12,111 bases of DNA, from positions 1 to 12,111 of the forward strand of contig CANFLJ010000021.1 in the NCBI GenBank assembly GCA_947447815.1, in the 5' to 3' direction. Below the pieces are notes generated by a model. It saw only the letters and a list, made by a program, of their open reading frames with translations, had not been told where the DNA came from and did no database searches. Position numbers and translations under genes: made by a program. Below, piece by piece: positions 1-6,470 of this stretch; the stretch's first letter is position 1; the number at the start of each line of letters is the position of its first letter. The DNA comes from Chitinophagaceae bacterium. Its GTDB lineage: Bacteria > Bacteroidota > Bacteroidia > Chitinophagales > Chitinophagaceae.

Positions 1-42
1 AGACAAAATAATTAAAATGAGGCTACTTATTGTCTCAACCAC

Positions 43-50
43 TACATTTG
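43..50 (+). promoter_or_regulatory. candidate -7 promoter box for efp
   Basis: TACATTTG matches the Bacteroidota -7 consensus TAnnTTTG and lies 34 bases before the efp start codon, which would give a leader of roughly 25-30 bases. No TTG -33 element is seen at the expected 19-21 bases upstream, so the call rests on the -7 box and position alone. Confidence 0.35.
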
Positions 51-84
51 CCTTCTTTTTTTAGACAGTAAAATTAGTAAAACG

Positions 85-651
85 ATGGCAACTACATCAG
101 ACATCAGCCGTGGAATGATCTTAAAGTTAGACGGCAGCTTATACTCAGTAGTAGAGTTTGGAGAAAATAAAACTGCTCGTGCAGCAGCAAAAGTTTGGGC
201 CAAATTAAAAGGCGTAGACAACAAGAGAAGTATTGAAAAAACATGGAATAGTGGAGAAACTGTTTATCCTATTCGTGTAGAAAAAAGAACATTCAACTTT
301 TTATATAAAGATGATACAGGTTACAACCTGATGAACAACGAAACCTTCGAACAAATTGTATTGGGCGAAGAAATGGTAGATGCTCCTCAGTTCTTAAAAG
401 ATGGTGCAGAAATATTTGTATTCATCAATACAGAAACCGATCTTCCTATTGGTGCCGAATTGCCAGAGAAAATTGTAGTAGAAGTTACCTACTGCGAGCC
501 TGGTGTAAAAGGCGATACCGCTACAAGAGCCATGAAACAAGCAACTATCGATACTGGTACTACCGTAAACGTGCCTTTATTTGTAGAAGCAGGCGAAAAA
601 ATCAGAATCAATACTAAAACCGGAGATTATCTGGAAAGAGTAAAGGACTAG
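85..651 (+). CDS. efp: translation elongation factor P, Arg-tipped variant
   Basis: EF-P binds stalled ribosomes between the P and E sites and helps peptide-bond formation at consecutive prolines. The 188-residue length is standard, and the three-domain layout is visible: a KOW-like N-terminal domain (about 1-62), then two OB-type domains, with the typical EPGVKGDTATRAMKQAT stretch near 138-154 and a C-terminal GEKIRINTKTGDYLERV. The start ATG gives the usual MATTSD N-terminus; no Shine-Dalgarno is seen. The odd point is the functional loop: the usual PGKG with its modified Lys is replaced by NKTARAAA, so by alignment Arg32 stands where E. coli has Lys34. That is the state known from rhamnosylated (EarP-type) EF-P and from EfpL/YeiP. 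Length and the C-terminal half look like ordinary EF-P. No modification gene is adjacent. It is followed by a strong hairpin and then accB. Confidence 0.95.
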   Translation: MATTSDISRGMILKLDGSLYSVVEFGENKTARAAAKVWAKLKGVDNKRSIEKTWNSGETVYPIRVEKRTFNFLYKDDTGYNLMNNETFEQIVLGEEMVDAPQFLKDGAEIFVFINTETDLPIGAELPEKIVVEVTYCEPGVKGDTATRAMKQATIDTGTTVNVPLFVEAGEKIRINTKTGDYLERVKD

Positions 652-669
652 TTTCAAAGTAAAAAACAA

Positions 670-711
670 AAAGCAGAAAGTAAAAAATATAATTTATTTA
701 CTTTCTGCTTT
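670..711 (+). terminator. efp 3' hairpin, likely terminator
   Basis: Positions 670-684 and 697-711 form a perfect 15-bp inverted repeat (AAAGCAGAAAGTAAA and its complement) around a 12-base AT-only loop, starting 19 bases after the efp stop. It lacks a long U-run (GCTAATATATTT follows), so it may also be a 3' stabilising hairpin. It separates efp from the accB unit. Confidence 0.6.
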
Positions 712-716
712 GCTAA

Positions 717-724
717 TATATTTG
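717..724 (+). promoter_or_regulatory. candidate -7 box for accB
   Basis: TATATTTG matches TAnnTTTG exactly just after the efp hairpin. Transcription would start near 730 and leave a leader of about 105 bases before accB. No convincing TTG -33 element is found at the right distance, so this is tentative; a start closer to accB is possible. Confidence 0.3.
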
Positions 725-737
725 TACTACTATTTTT

Positions 738-756
738 CCCCAATTAAATAATGGGG
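738..756 (+). other. small GC-clamped hairpin in the accB leader
   Basis: CCCC at 738-741 and GGGG at 753-756, with an additional A-T pair, close an 11-base or smaller AT-rich loop. It stands out in a very AT-rich leader of an accB-accC unit. The stem is only 5 bp, so a regulatory role is conjecture. Confidence 0.25.
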
Positions 757-836
757 TTATGTATTACGAAAACGATTTAGTTTATTTGCTGATTGCTTGA
801 AAATAAATTATTTAGAACACACTAAAATTTCCATAT

Positions 837-1325
837 ATGGATTTAAAACAAATTCACGAGTTAATAAAGATTGTTAACAAAAGTAATATTGGAGAAATAA
901 GTATAGAGGACAAAGATGGTAAAGTAACTATCAAACAAAAAGAAGAGCCTGCTATCACAGTAGCCGCTCCTGCTCCTCAGGTATACAATGTTCCTTCGCA
1001 TGCACCAGCAGCCGCTGCTCCAGTAGCACATGCTCCAGCTGCCGAAGCTGCCAGTATAGAACCTGTTGCACCAAAAGCGGATAACCTTATTACTATCAAG
1101 AGCCCAATGATTGGTACTTTCTACCGTCGTTCTTCTCCTGATAAGCCAAACATGGTAGATCCAGGTAGCGAAGTAGCTCCAGGTACGGTAGTTTGTATCA
1201 TCGAAGCAATGAAACTTTTCAACGAAATTGAAAGTGAAGTAAGTGGCAAAATTGTAAAAGTGCTGGTAGAAGATGCTAGTCCAGTAGAATACGATCAGCC
1301 ATTGTTCTTAGTGGAGCCTGCTTAA
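837..1325 (+). CDS. accB: acetyl-CoA carboxylase biotin carboxyl carrier protein
   Basis: Carries the biotin that shuttles carboxyl groups from biotin carboxylase (AccC) to the carboxyltransferase in malonyl-CoA synthesis. The 162-residue protein shows the family order: an N-terminal helical segment (MDLKQIHELIKIVNKSNI) with a short charged beta section up to about 37, an Ala/Pro-rich flexible linker (about 38-82), and a C-terminal biotinyl domain (about 84-161). The biotinylation motif EAMKLFNEIE is at 123-132, with Lys126 the predicted biotin site. SPMIGTFYRRSSPDKP (89-104) includes the 'thumb' typical of bacterial BCCP. The start ATG follows an AT-rich leader without a Shine-Dalgarno sequence. 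accC lies 471 bases downstream, an unusually wide gap caused by an intervening four-helix-bundle gene with its repeats. Confidence 0.96.
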   Translation: MDLKQIHELIKIVNKSNIGEISIEDKDGKVTIKQKEEPAITVAAPAPQVYNVPSHAPAAAAPVAHAPAAEAASIEPVAPKADNLITIKSPMIGTFYRRSSPDKPNMVDPGSEVAPGTVVCIIEAMKLFNEIESEVSGKIVKVLVEDASPVEYDQPLFLVEPA

Positions 1326-1343
1326 AAACAAATGTGACAATTT

Positions 1344-1367
1344 GATAATTCGATAATTTGATAATTG
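1344..1367 (+). repeat. left octamer array (GATAATTN x3) before the four-helix-bundle gene
   Basis: Three uninterrupted 8-bp units, GATAATTC, GATAATTT and GATAATTG, end on the first base of the GTG start codon of the following gene. The reverse complement of the array at 1754-1789 has the same unit type, so the two arrays form an imperfect inverted pair around the gene. Confidence 0.75.
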
Positions 1368-1735
1368 TGAAGATAGAAAAGTTCGAAAATAATCCATTAT
1401 TAAAGTTGTCATTTGAATTTGCACTGCTGATTGTAAGTTATTGTGAGTTGCTGGAGATAAATAAAAAAGATATTATTGGTCGACAGCTATTGAAATCAGG
1501 CACATCAATTGGATCAAACAGCATGGAAGCTCAAAATGCTGAAAGCAAGGTTGATTTTATTCATAAGCTCAAGATAGCTGCTAAAGAAGCAGAAGAAACA
1601 CAGTATTGGTTATTGATCTGTTCAAATTCCACCAATTATCCAAACTGTGACGCTCTTTTACTAAAGCTTGAATCTTTAAGCAAGTTACTGAGTAGCATAT
1701 TGTCATCATTAAAGAAGTCAATTAATTTGAAATAA
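1367..1735 (+). CDS. four helix bundle protein (23S rRNA intervening-sequence protein family)
   Basis: A 122-residue all-helical protein of the TIGR02436/PF05635 type, related in fold to the Avd accessory protein of diversity-generating retroelements. Function is not established; Avd relatives form positively charged pentameric barrels that bind nucleic acid. The family signature is clear: RQLLKSGTSIGSN (39-51), EAQNAESKVDFIHKL (54-68), and KEAEETQYWL (73-82). I chose the GTG at 1367, which gives MKIEKFEN; a TTG at 1358 would add three residues encoded by the octamer repeat and is less likely. The gene sits between accB and accC, which normally are adjacent, and is bracketed by oppositely oriented 8-bp tandem arrays. 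That suggests later insertion as a gene-plus-repeat cassette. It runs in the operon direction and should be transcribed with accB and accC. Confidence 0.88.
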   Translation: MKIEKFENNPLLKLSFEFALLIVSYCELLEINKKDIIGRQLLKSGTSIGSNSMEAQNAESKVDFIHKLKIAAKEAEETQYWLLICSNSTNYPNCDALLLKLESLSKLLSSILSSLKKSINLK

Positions 1736-1745
1736 GATAAAGAAA

Positions 1746-1790
1746 TTGTATTCATTATCTTATTGTCGAATTATCACATTATCAAATTAG
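1746..1790 (+). repeat. right octamer array: TTGTATTC then ATTATCNN units
   Basis: TTGTATTC (1746-1753) is followed by ATTATCTT, ATTGTCGA, ATTATCAC and ATTATCAA in exact 8-bp steps, then ATTAG. The same TTGTATTC-plus-octamers module recurs at 3361-3404 and 11892-11923. It ends 6 bases before the accC start codon. Confidence 0.75.
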
Positions 1791-1796
1791 AAAATC

Positions 1797-3137
1797 ATGT
1801 TTAAGAAAATATTGATTGCAAATCGTGGCGAAATTGCTTTACGTGTGATACGTACCTGTAGAGAAATGGGTATCAAAACCGTTGCTGTTTATTCCACTGC
1901 AGATAAAGATAGCTTGCACGTACGTTTTGCCGATGAGGCTGTATGTATAGGCAAACCTGCCAGTAGCGAATCATACTTGTCTATTCCAAATATTATGGCT
2001 GCCGCAGAAATAACCAATGCAGATGCTATACATCCTGGATATGGATTTCTGGCAGAAAATGCCAAGTTCTCTCAGATATGTGCTGATCATGGGATTAAGT
2101 TTATTGGACCTACCCCAGAAATGATCAATGCAATGGGTGATAAAATCACTGCAAAAGAAACTATGATCAAAGCGGGTGTACCTACCATTCCGGGAAGTGC
2201 AGGATTGCTGGAAAGCCTGGAAGAAGCTATTGATTTGGCTAAGAACCAGGTAGGATACCCTGTAATTCTGAAAGCTACTGCCGGTGGTGGTGGTAAAGGA
2301 ATGAGAGTAGTATGGGAAGAAAGTGAAATGGAGCGTGCCTACAATACTGCAAAAGCCGAAGCTGGTGCAGCATTTAAGAACGACGGTATCTACATGGAGA
2401 AATTTGTAGAAGAGCCTCGTCATATAGAAATCCAGATTGCTGGCGACCAGTATGGTACAGTTTGTCACTTAAGCGAAAGAGATTGCTCTATCCAAAGAAG
2501 ACATCAGAAACTGGTAGAAGAATCTCCTTCTCCTTTTATGACCGATGAATTGAGAGCCAGAATGGGTGAAGCTGCTATTAAAGCCGCATCCGCTATCAAC
2601 TACGAAAGCGTAGGAACGATTGAATTTCTGGTAGATAAACACCGCAACTTCTACTTCATGGAAATGAATACCCGTATTCAGGTAGAACATTGCGTAACAG
2701 AAGAAGTAATTAGTTTCGACTTAATCAAGGAGCAAATTAAAATAGCATTGGGTGAGCGTCTTTCTGGTATGAATCACCTGCCTAAAATGCACGCTATTGA
2801 GTGTAGAATAAATGCAGAAGATCCTTATAACGACTTCAGACCTTCTCCAGGAAAAATCACTACCCTTCATACGCCGGGTGGTCACGGAGTAAGAGTAGAT
2901 AGTCATGTATATGCCGGATACGTTATTCCGCCTTATTACGACAGTATGATAGGTAAGTTGATAACAGTAGCACAAACAAGAGAAGAAGCGATAAATACCA
3001 TGTACAGAGCCCTGAGCGAGTATGTTATAGAAGGCGTAAAGACTACCATTCCTTTCCATCTTCAACTAATGAAGAATGAAGACTTTATAGCAGGCAACTT
3101 TAATACGAAGTTCCTGGAAGGATTTACCATGAAATAA
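1797..3137 (+). CDS. accC: acetyl-CoA carboxylase, biotin carboxylase subunit
   Basis: ATP-dependent carboxylation of the biotin carried by AccB, in the cytoplasm. At 446 residues it matches the roughly 450 of stand-alone AccC, with no fused carrier domain. Domains in order: biotin carboxylase N-domain (1-110; KILIANRGEIALRVIR, HPGYGFLAEN at 79-88), ATP-grasp domain (about 115-320) with Lys159 and the glycine-rich loop GGGGKG (163-168), HQKLVEESPSP at 236-246, and the catalytic run MEMNTRIQVEH (288-298), giving Glu289, Arg293 and Glu297 for the metal and bicarbonate site. The C-domain has ECRINAEDP (335-343) and FRPSPGKI. The ATG at 1797 gives the canonical MFKKILIANRGE. An intrinsic terminator follows, so this ends the efp/acc side of the window; the next gene converges on it. 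Confidence 0.97.
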   Translation: MFKKILIANRGEIALRVIRTCREMGIKTVAVYSTADKDSLHVRFADEAVCIGKPASSESYLSIPNIMAAAEITNADAIHPGYGFLAENAKFSQICADHGIKFIGPTPEMINAMGDKITAKETMIKAGVPTIPGSAGLLESLEEAIDLAKNQVGYPVILKATAGGGGKGMRVVWEESEMERAYNTAKAEAGAAFKNDGIYMEKFVEEPRHIEIQIAGDQYGTVCHLSERDCSIQRRHQKLVEESPSPFMTDELRARMGEAAIKAASAINYESVGTIEFLVDKHRNFYFMEMNTRIQVEHCVTEEVISFDLIKEQIKIALGERLSGMNHLPKMHAIECRINAEDPYNDFRPSPGKITTLHTPGGHGVRVDSHVYAGYVIPPYYDSMIGKLITVAQTREEAINTMYRALSEYVIEGVKTTIPFHLQLMKNEDFIAGNFNTKFLEGFTMK

Positions 3138-3157
3138 TTAGCTAATGTGCTAATTAA
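3134..3157 (+). repeat. short octamer array overlapping the accC stop codon
   Basis: ATAATTAG, CTAATGTG and CTAATTAA run in 8-bp steps and overlap the accC TAA stop. This orientation (CTAATNNN) is opposite to the ATTANNNN array at 3214-3253 on the other side of the terminator, so the two bracket it as an imperfect inverted pair. Confidence 0.5.
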
Positions 3158-3172
3158 ATAAATAATACAAAT

Positions 3173-3213
3173 AAAAAGAGGTAGACAACTGATAAAGTTT
3201 CTACCTCTTTTTT
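3173..3213 (+). terminator. intrinsic terminator after accC
   Basis: Stem 3173-3185 (AAAAAGAGGTAGA) pairs perfectly with 3200-3212, is extended inside by AACT/AGTT around a bulged C, closes on a small GATAA loop and ends in a run of six T. It begins 35 bases after the accC stop. The A-run on the left lets it also work on the - strand for the converging L,D-transpeptidase gene. Confidence 0.9.
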
Positions 3214-3404
3214 ATTAACGAATTTACTGATTAAAGAATTAGCGAATTAAATACAAATACATAACCGCAGAGAAAAGAGAGAAGGAGGTTATTAATGCAT
3301 TGTCAATTTCGTATTACTGCATTCAATTTTTAATTTTTAATTCTTAATTTTTAATTGAATTTGTATTCATTATCAAATTATCGAATCATCAAATTATCAA
3401 ATTA
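3214..3404 (+). repeat. composite intergenic repeat between accC and the L,D-transpeptidase gene
   Basis: This 190-bp stretch has no gene but is modular. Five 8-bp units of ATTANNNN form (3214-3253) are followed by ATACAAATAC. A purine-rich segment starting CCGCAGAGAA comes next (3265-3288), then an AT-rich block with four TTAATT-type units whose ends ATTCAATT and AATTGAAT are complementary (3321-3360). It ends with TTGTATTC (3361-3368) and octamers ATTATCAA, ATTATCGA, ATCATCAA, ATTATCAA (3369-3400). The purine segment recurs at 11110-11138, and the AT block plus TTGTATTC plus octamers recurs at 11852-11923. It looks like a dispersed repeat family of unknown function. Confidence 0.7.
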
Positions 3405-3410
3405 GTGGGG

Positions 3411-3935
3411 CTATCTATTAATAGTCACCTTTGTTCCCACCGGTAGAGTTGCATACAACTCTTTTATATAGTCATTTTTGGTGCTTATGCAGCCCATAGT
3501 CCAGTTTTGCATACCATCTACAGCAAAGTCTTCGTTAGGCCAGGTACCATGTATACCTATAGCCCCACCTATTTTAGCATTATAAGGAATGATTCCTTTT
3601 GCTTTTCTTTCATTAAACTTTTGTATGCTAAGTTGATTTGGATAATCCAGTTGAAAGAAGTCGCACCATTTTGGATGTGCTCTTTTACTTACAATATGAA
3701 AAGTACCTTCTGGTGTTCTTCTATCCCCTTCATATAGTTTATCGCCAAGATCTTTATTACCAAATACTACAGGATAAGTTGCTACCCAGGTACCATTGGA
3801 TTGATAAATGGCCATTTCGTATTTCGATTTAGTAATTACTACATAATAATCATCAGCATTTGCATACGGACGTTTAAAGGAAACGTTCGATAGGAAAATC
3901 AACCCCAGTAATATGCTGCTGATAAATGTTTTCAT
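3411..3935 (-). CDS. secreted L,D-transpeptidase (YkuD fold) family protein
   Basis: Predicted envelope enzyme of the YkuD/ErfK family, whose members form or trim L,D-linkages in peptidoglycan through a catalytic cysteine. The 174-residue form starts MKTFISSILLGLIFLSNVSF, a classical Sec signal with a charged start and hydrophobic core, likely cut after about residue 27. An upstream in-frame ATG (3956) would put seven polar residues in front and spoil the signal, so I chose 3935. The catalytic motif is visible: IGIHGTW with His129, then NWTMGCIS with Cys149. YEGDRRTPEGTFHI (68-81) is the usual substrate-loop strand of the family. No peptidoglycan-binding domain is present. It converges with accC and is last of the - strand genes, 102 bases after the lipoprotein gene. 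Whether it acts as transpeptidase or carboxypeptidase cannot be told from sequence. Confidence 0.9.
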   Translation of the reverse strand: MKTFISSILLGLIFLSNVSFKRPYANADDYYVVITKSKYEMAIYQSNGTWVATYPVVFGNKDLGDKLYEGDRRTPEGTFHIVSKRAHPKWCDFFQLDYPNQLSIQKFNERKAKGIIPYNAKIGGAIGIHGTWPNEDFAVDGMQNWTMGCISTKNDYIKELYATLPVGTKVTINR

Positions 3936-4037
3936 GTTGGTGTTATAATTACTCAATAGCTTTTCTGCTATTATTATTGTTTCCGTAAAAGAGATAAAAA
4001 AACAAACAAAGTTTATTCCAGCAAAGGAAAACTATTG

Positions 4038-4649
4038 TTAATTTACTTTGACACCAGGTAGCGTGATCGTATTACGCTGACTATTATCCAGGTCACTCTG
4101 ACGTACTAATAGTTTGGCATCAGATGCACTGGAACAAGTACCACAAGAAACTCTGTACGTCATCTTGTTGTAAATCACATCACAAGAACCATCCTTCCAG
4201 TTAGCCCCAGAGAAAATAAAGAAGTCTGGCGAATATTTATTATTGATAAACTTAAGCGTGTTATTGCTATTATCAAACTTCATTCTAAAACCATCAGCAT
4301 CAATAGAATCTACTTTACAAGCAGTTAACTGAGGAATTAATATCTCATTGGTGTTTTTACCATTAGCATATTTAATAATTCCTTGCTCTACAGTAAGAAC
4401 ATTCTTATCAAGACTTCTGGTAAGAACTAATTGTTGATCTACATAAAACTGTACCTTACGGAAATCAATGTTGCTGGCTCTTAGCTTGTTGTACAAGTCT
4501 CTGGTGAATGGCACAGGAGGTTGTTCATCCACAACTTCAACAGGCTTTTCAGGCTCATTAAAAACTAAAGGTTTCTGTACCGGCTTCTTATGACAAGCAG
4601 ATATGGTGATAACCAAAATAGGGATTATATAAAAAAACCAACGTTTCAT
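4038..4649 (-). CDS. putative lipoprotein of unknown function
   Basis: I do not recognise this family. The 203-residue protein begins with a lysine/arginine pair and a hydrophobic stretch (W4-I16) ending in a lipobox, ISAC, with Cys19 as the predicted lipidated residue, followed by HKKP, so it should be an envelope-anchored lipoprotein. A Pro/Glu/Val-rich linker (about 24-48) leads to a compact domain of about 150 residues with alternating hydrophobic strands. Four further cysteines lie at 111, 156, 169 and 172; CGTC at 169-172 is a CXXC that could hold a disulfide or metal. A -7-like box 40 bases upstream and a 73-base gap from the epimerase gene suggest its own transcription. Real coding is supported by the signal, the length and the absence of a better frame; the role is open. 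Confidence 0.8.
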   Translation of the reverse strand: MKRWFFYIIPILVITISACHKKPVQKPLVFNEPEKPVEVVDEQPPVPFTRDLYNKLRASNIDFRKVQFYVDQQLVLTRSLDKNVLTVEQGIIKYANGKNTNEILIPQLTACKVDSIDADGFRMKFDNSNNTLKFINNKYSPDFFIFSGANWKDGSCDVIYNKMTYRVSCGTCSSASDAKLLVRQSDLDNSQRNTITLPGVKVN

Positions 4650-4688
4650 TGCACGAATTTTGTTAGCAAATTAAATGAACTTTATCTA

Positions 4689-4696
4689 CAAACTTA
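4689..4696 (-). promoter_or_regulatory. candidate -7 box for the lipoprotein gene
   Basis: On the - strand this reads TAAGTTTG, an exact TAnnTTTG match, ending 40 bases before the ATG and so implying a leader of about 33 bases. The expected -33 position holds TGG rather than TTG, which lowers confidence. Confidence 0.4.
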
Positions 4697-4722
4697 GCAT
4701 TAAACGCAAAAGAACCATTAGT

Positions 4723-5664
4723 TTATTGTGTATTAACACTATTTTTTTTATCCACAAGCTCTTTTATGGCCATACTAATTGATAGGAAATTGAATTTAAA
4801 TCCTGCCGAAAGTATCTTGTCTGCGCTTACAGTAGTACTTTTAAGTACCTCAATACTCATTTCGCCCAGTATTATTTTAAGTAAAAAAGCAGGTAATTTT
4901 ATTTTGATAATAAAGGACTTTTTAGATGCCTTTACAAGTTCTTCTACTAGAGATTGATTGGAAACAGGGTTAGGACTAACTGCATTAAATACTCCCGACA
5001 AACCGTTTTGTTCCATTCCAAAAAGAATCATGCTGCAAAGATCATCTACATGTATCCAGCTTACAATTTGCTTTCCAGAGCCCATAGTTACAGCAGCCCC
5101 AAACTGCAAAGGTTTCATAAATTCTTTCAGCGCTCCTCCTTTTTCCGACAACACAATTCCTATTCTTAGTTGTAAAAGTCGTATCCCCATTTCCCGGATC
5201 GGCGCTACGGATTGCTCCCACTGATAACAGGTATCGCCTAGATAATCATGGTGATGTAAGGCTTCCTCGGTAAAAGGTCGACCATTTACCTGATCAGGAC
5301 CATACCAGCCAATAGCAGAAGCTGCTATTACTGCTTTTACTTTATTGGGAGTTTCTTTTAATGCTTTTGCAATACAATGTCCCGAATTAACCCTGCTATT
5401 CAGTATGGCTTCTTTTCTTTGCTTAGTCCATCTTTTTTCTGCCACATTCTCCCCTGCAAGATGTACAATATAGTCTACAGTAGCTATTATACCATCCTCT
5501 ATAGTTCCTTTATCCGTATCCCATAAAGCATACTTACAATTTGGAAGAGTGCTTATTCTTTTCTTTCGGGAAAGAATAATTACGCTATGATTATTTTGAA
5601 GTAGTAAATCTGTAAGGGCTGTTCCTACCATGCCAGCACCACCTGAAATTAATATTGTAGACAT
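4723..5664 (-). CDS. TIGR01777 family NAD(P)-dependent epimerase (SDR39U1/YfcH-like)
   Basis: Atypical extended short-chain dehydrogenase whose substrate is not established. The 313 residues match the family length of about 300. The Rossmann nucleotide loop GGAGMVG is at 8-14 right at the N-terminus, which supports the chosen ATG. Further family landmarks are HLAGENVAEKRWT (68-80), the run ASAIGWYGP (115-123), GRPFTEE (128-134), LRIGIVLSEKGGAL (166-179), GSGKQIVSWIHVDDL (195-209) and the C-terminal DUF1731-like part (LPAFLLKIILGEMS then ADKILSAGFKFNF). The Tyr in GWYGP lacks a Lys four residues later, in line with this family departing from the classical YxxxK dyad. It starts 41 bases after the phosphoglycosyl transferase gene with no obvious promoter between, so the two may be co-transcribed. 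Confidence 0.92.
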   Translation of the reverse strand: MSTILISGGAGMVGTALTDLLLQNNHSVIILSRKKRISTLPNCKYALWDTDKGTIEDGIIATVDYIVHLAGENVAEKRWTKQRKEAILNSRVNSGHCIAKALKETPNKVKAVIAASAIGWYGPDQVNGRPFTEEALHHHDYLGDTCYQWEQSVAPIREMGIRLLQLRIGIVLSEKGGALKEFMKPLQFGAAVTMGSGKQIVSWIHVDDLCSMILFGMEQNGLSGVFNAVSPNPVSNQSLVEELVKASKKSFIIKIKLPAFLLKIILGEMSIEVLKSTTVSADKILSAGFKFNFLSISMAIKELVDKKNSVNTQ

Positions 5665-5705
5665 ATATTGGAAACAGATTTATTCATAAAAGGTTGAATA
5701 GGCTG

Positions 5706-6359
5706 CTAAACTATTGGTTTTTGTATCCTGACCATTTGCAAAAAGGTATGAAATACTATTTTCAAATCTATCCATATGCTCCATTGTTCTATATAGATAA
5801 GATCAAACTCTATTCTTTTTCGGGTCATTTGCTTATTCAGCTCTTCGTTCTCTACATCTCCCCTATATCCTTTTACCTGTGCAAGGCCTGTTATCCCTGG
5901 CTTAACCAGTAATCTTTGATTAATGTTATCTATATAACCTGCATACCTGTTATGATAAATCAAAGCATGAGGACGGGGACCCACCATACTCATATCTCCT
6001 TTCAGCACATTAATGAACTGAGGTAATTCATCCAGATTAAATTTCCTTAGCCACTTGCCTGTACCGGTTACCGGAATATGCTCACTGGTAAGATAGCTAT
6101 CTTCTTCTTTAATTAATTTTTCGGGTAAGGTTCTAAATTTGTAACACTTAAATTTTGCTCCATTAAGGCCAATTCTATCCTGAATAAAGAATATTTTCCC
6201 CCTCGAATTTAGTTTAATGAGTAGCGCGATAACAGGAAACAACCAGCTAAAAATGGTCAGAAACAATACAATAGAAAATAGTATATCAAAGCTCCTTTTG
6301 AAGAAACTTTGATTAATGCTGCTGGAGGTTGATAACAGTTTTTTAGATATTTCCTGCAT
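5706..6359 (-). CDS. small monotopic phosphoglycosyl transferase (bacterial sugar transferase)
   Basis: Transfers a sugar phosphate from a UDP-sugar to undecaprenyl phosphate at the inner face of the membrane, the first membrane step of many exopolysaccharide, O-antigen or glycoprotein pathways. The 217-residue PglC-like core has the landmarks in order: KRSFDILFSIV and the following hydrophobic stretch to P42 (re-entrant helix), FFIQDRIGLNG (57-67), CYKFRTL (72-78), FNLDELPQ with the Asp110-Glu111 catalytic dyad, MSMVGPRP (123-130) and KPGITGLAQVKGYRG (153-167). There is no four-helix N-terminal domain as in WbaP. An upstream in-frame ATG at 6416 lies inside the terminator hairpin of the preceding gene, so I start at the ATG at 6359. 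No glycosyltransferase cluster is next to it; an orphan position. Sugar specificity cannot be read from sequence. Confidence 0.93.
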   Translation of the reverse strand: MQEISKKLLSTSSSINQSFFKRSFDILFSIVLFLTIFSWLFPVIALLIKLNSRGKIFFIQDRIGLNGAKFKCYKFRTLPEKLIKEEDSYLTSEHIPVTGTGKWLRKFNLDELPQFINVLKGDMSMVGPRPHALIYHNRYAGYIDNINQRLLVKPGITGLAQVKGYRGDVENEELNKQMTRKRIEFDLIYIEQWSIWIDLKIVFHTFLQMVRIQKPIV

Positions 6360-6389
6360 ATACACCTGATATAGGTAGCCGATATTCAA

Positions 6390-6425
6390 ATAAAAAAGTT
6401 GCCACGTGTTGGGCAACTTTTTTAT
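6390..6425 (-). terminator. intrinsic terminator after the DksA-like gene
   Basis: Perfect 14-bp stem (6390-6403 with 6412-6425) with GTTGCC/GGCAAC at the apex, an 8-base loop and A-run/T-run flanks on both sides. On the - strand it lies 46 bases after the stop of the DksA-like gene and ends in a T-run, closing the ileS unit. The symmetrical tails make it bidirectional in principle. Confidence 0.92.
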
Positions 6426-6470
6426 AGTATTTATAGTATTACTTATAATTAAATCTAATCAGTTTAAACA

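Noticed and set aside
1358..1366. TTG start for the four-helix-bundle gene
   Set aside because: It would add three residues coded by the octamer repeat; the GTG at 1367 begins exactly after the array and fits the family length.
1971..3065. Three - strand open frames opposite accC
   Set aside because: Antisense to a fully conserved accC, with no promoter box and no recognisable domains.
3275..3332. AGAAGGAGG followed by ATG and a 12-codon frame, looking like a perfect Shine-Dalgarno start
   Set aside because: The genes here do not use Shine-Dalgarno sequences, the purine run is part of a repeat that recurs at 11112-11138 without an ATG, and the frame is tiny.
3361..3404. Octamer runs considered as a CRISPR array
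   Set aside because: Units are 8 bp and contiguous with no spacers of 25-40 bp, and no cas gene is nearby.
3936..3956. Upstream ATG for the L,D-transpeptidase gene
   Set aside because: It adds a polar stretch (MSNYNTN) before an otherwise ideal signal peptide.
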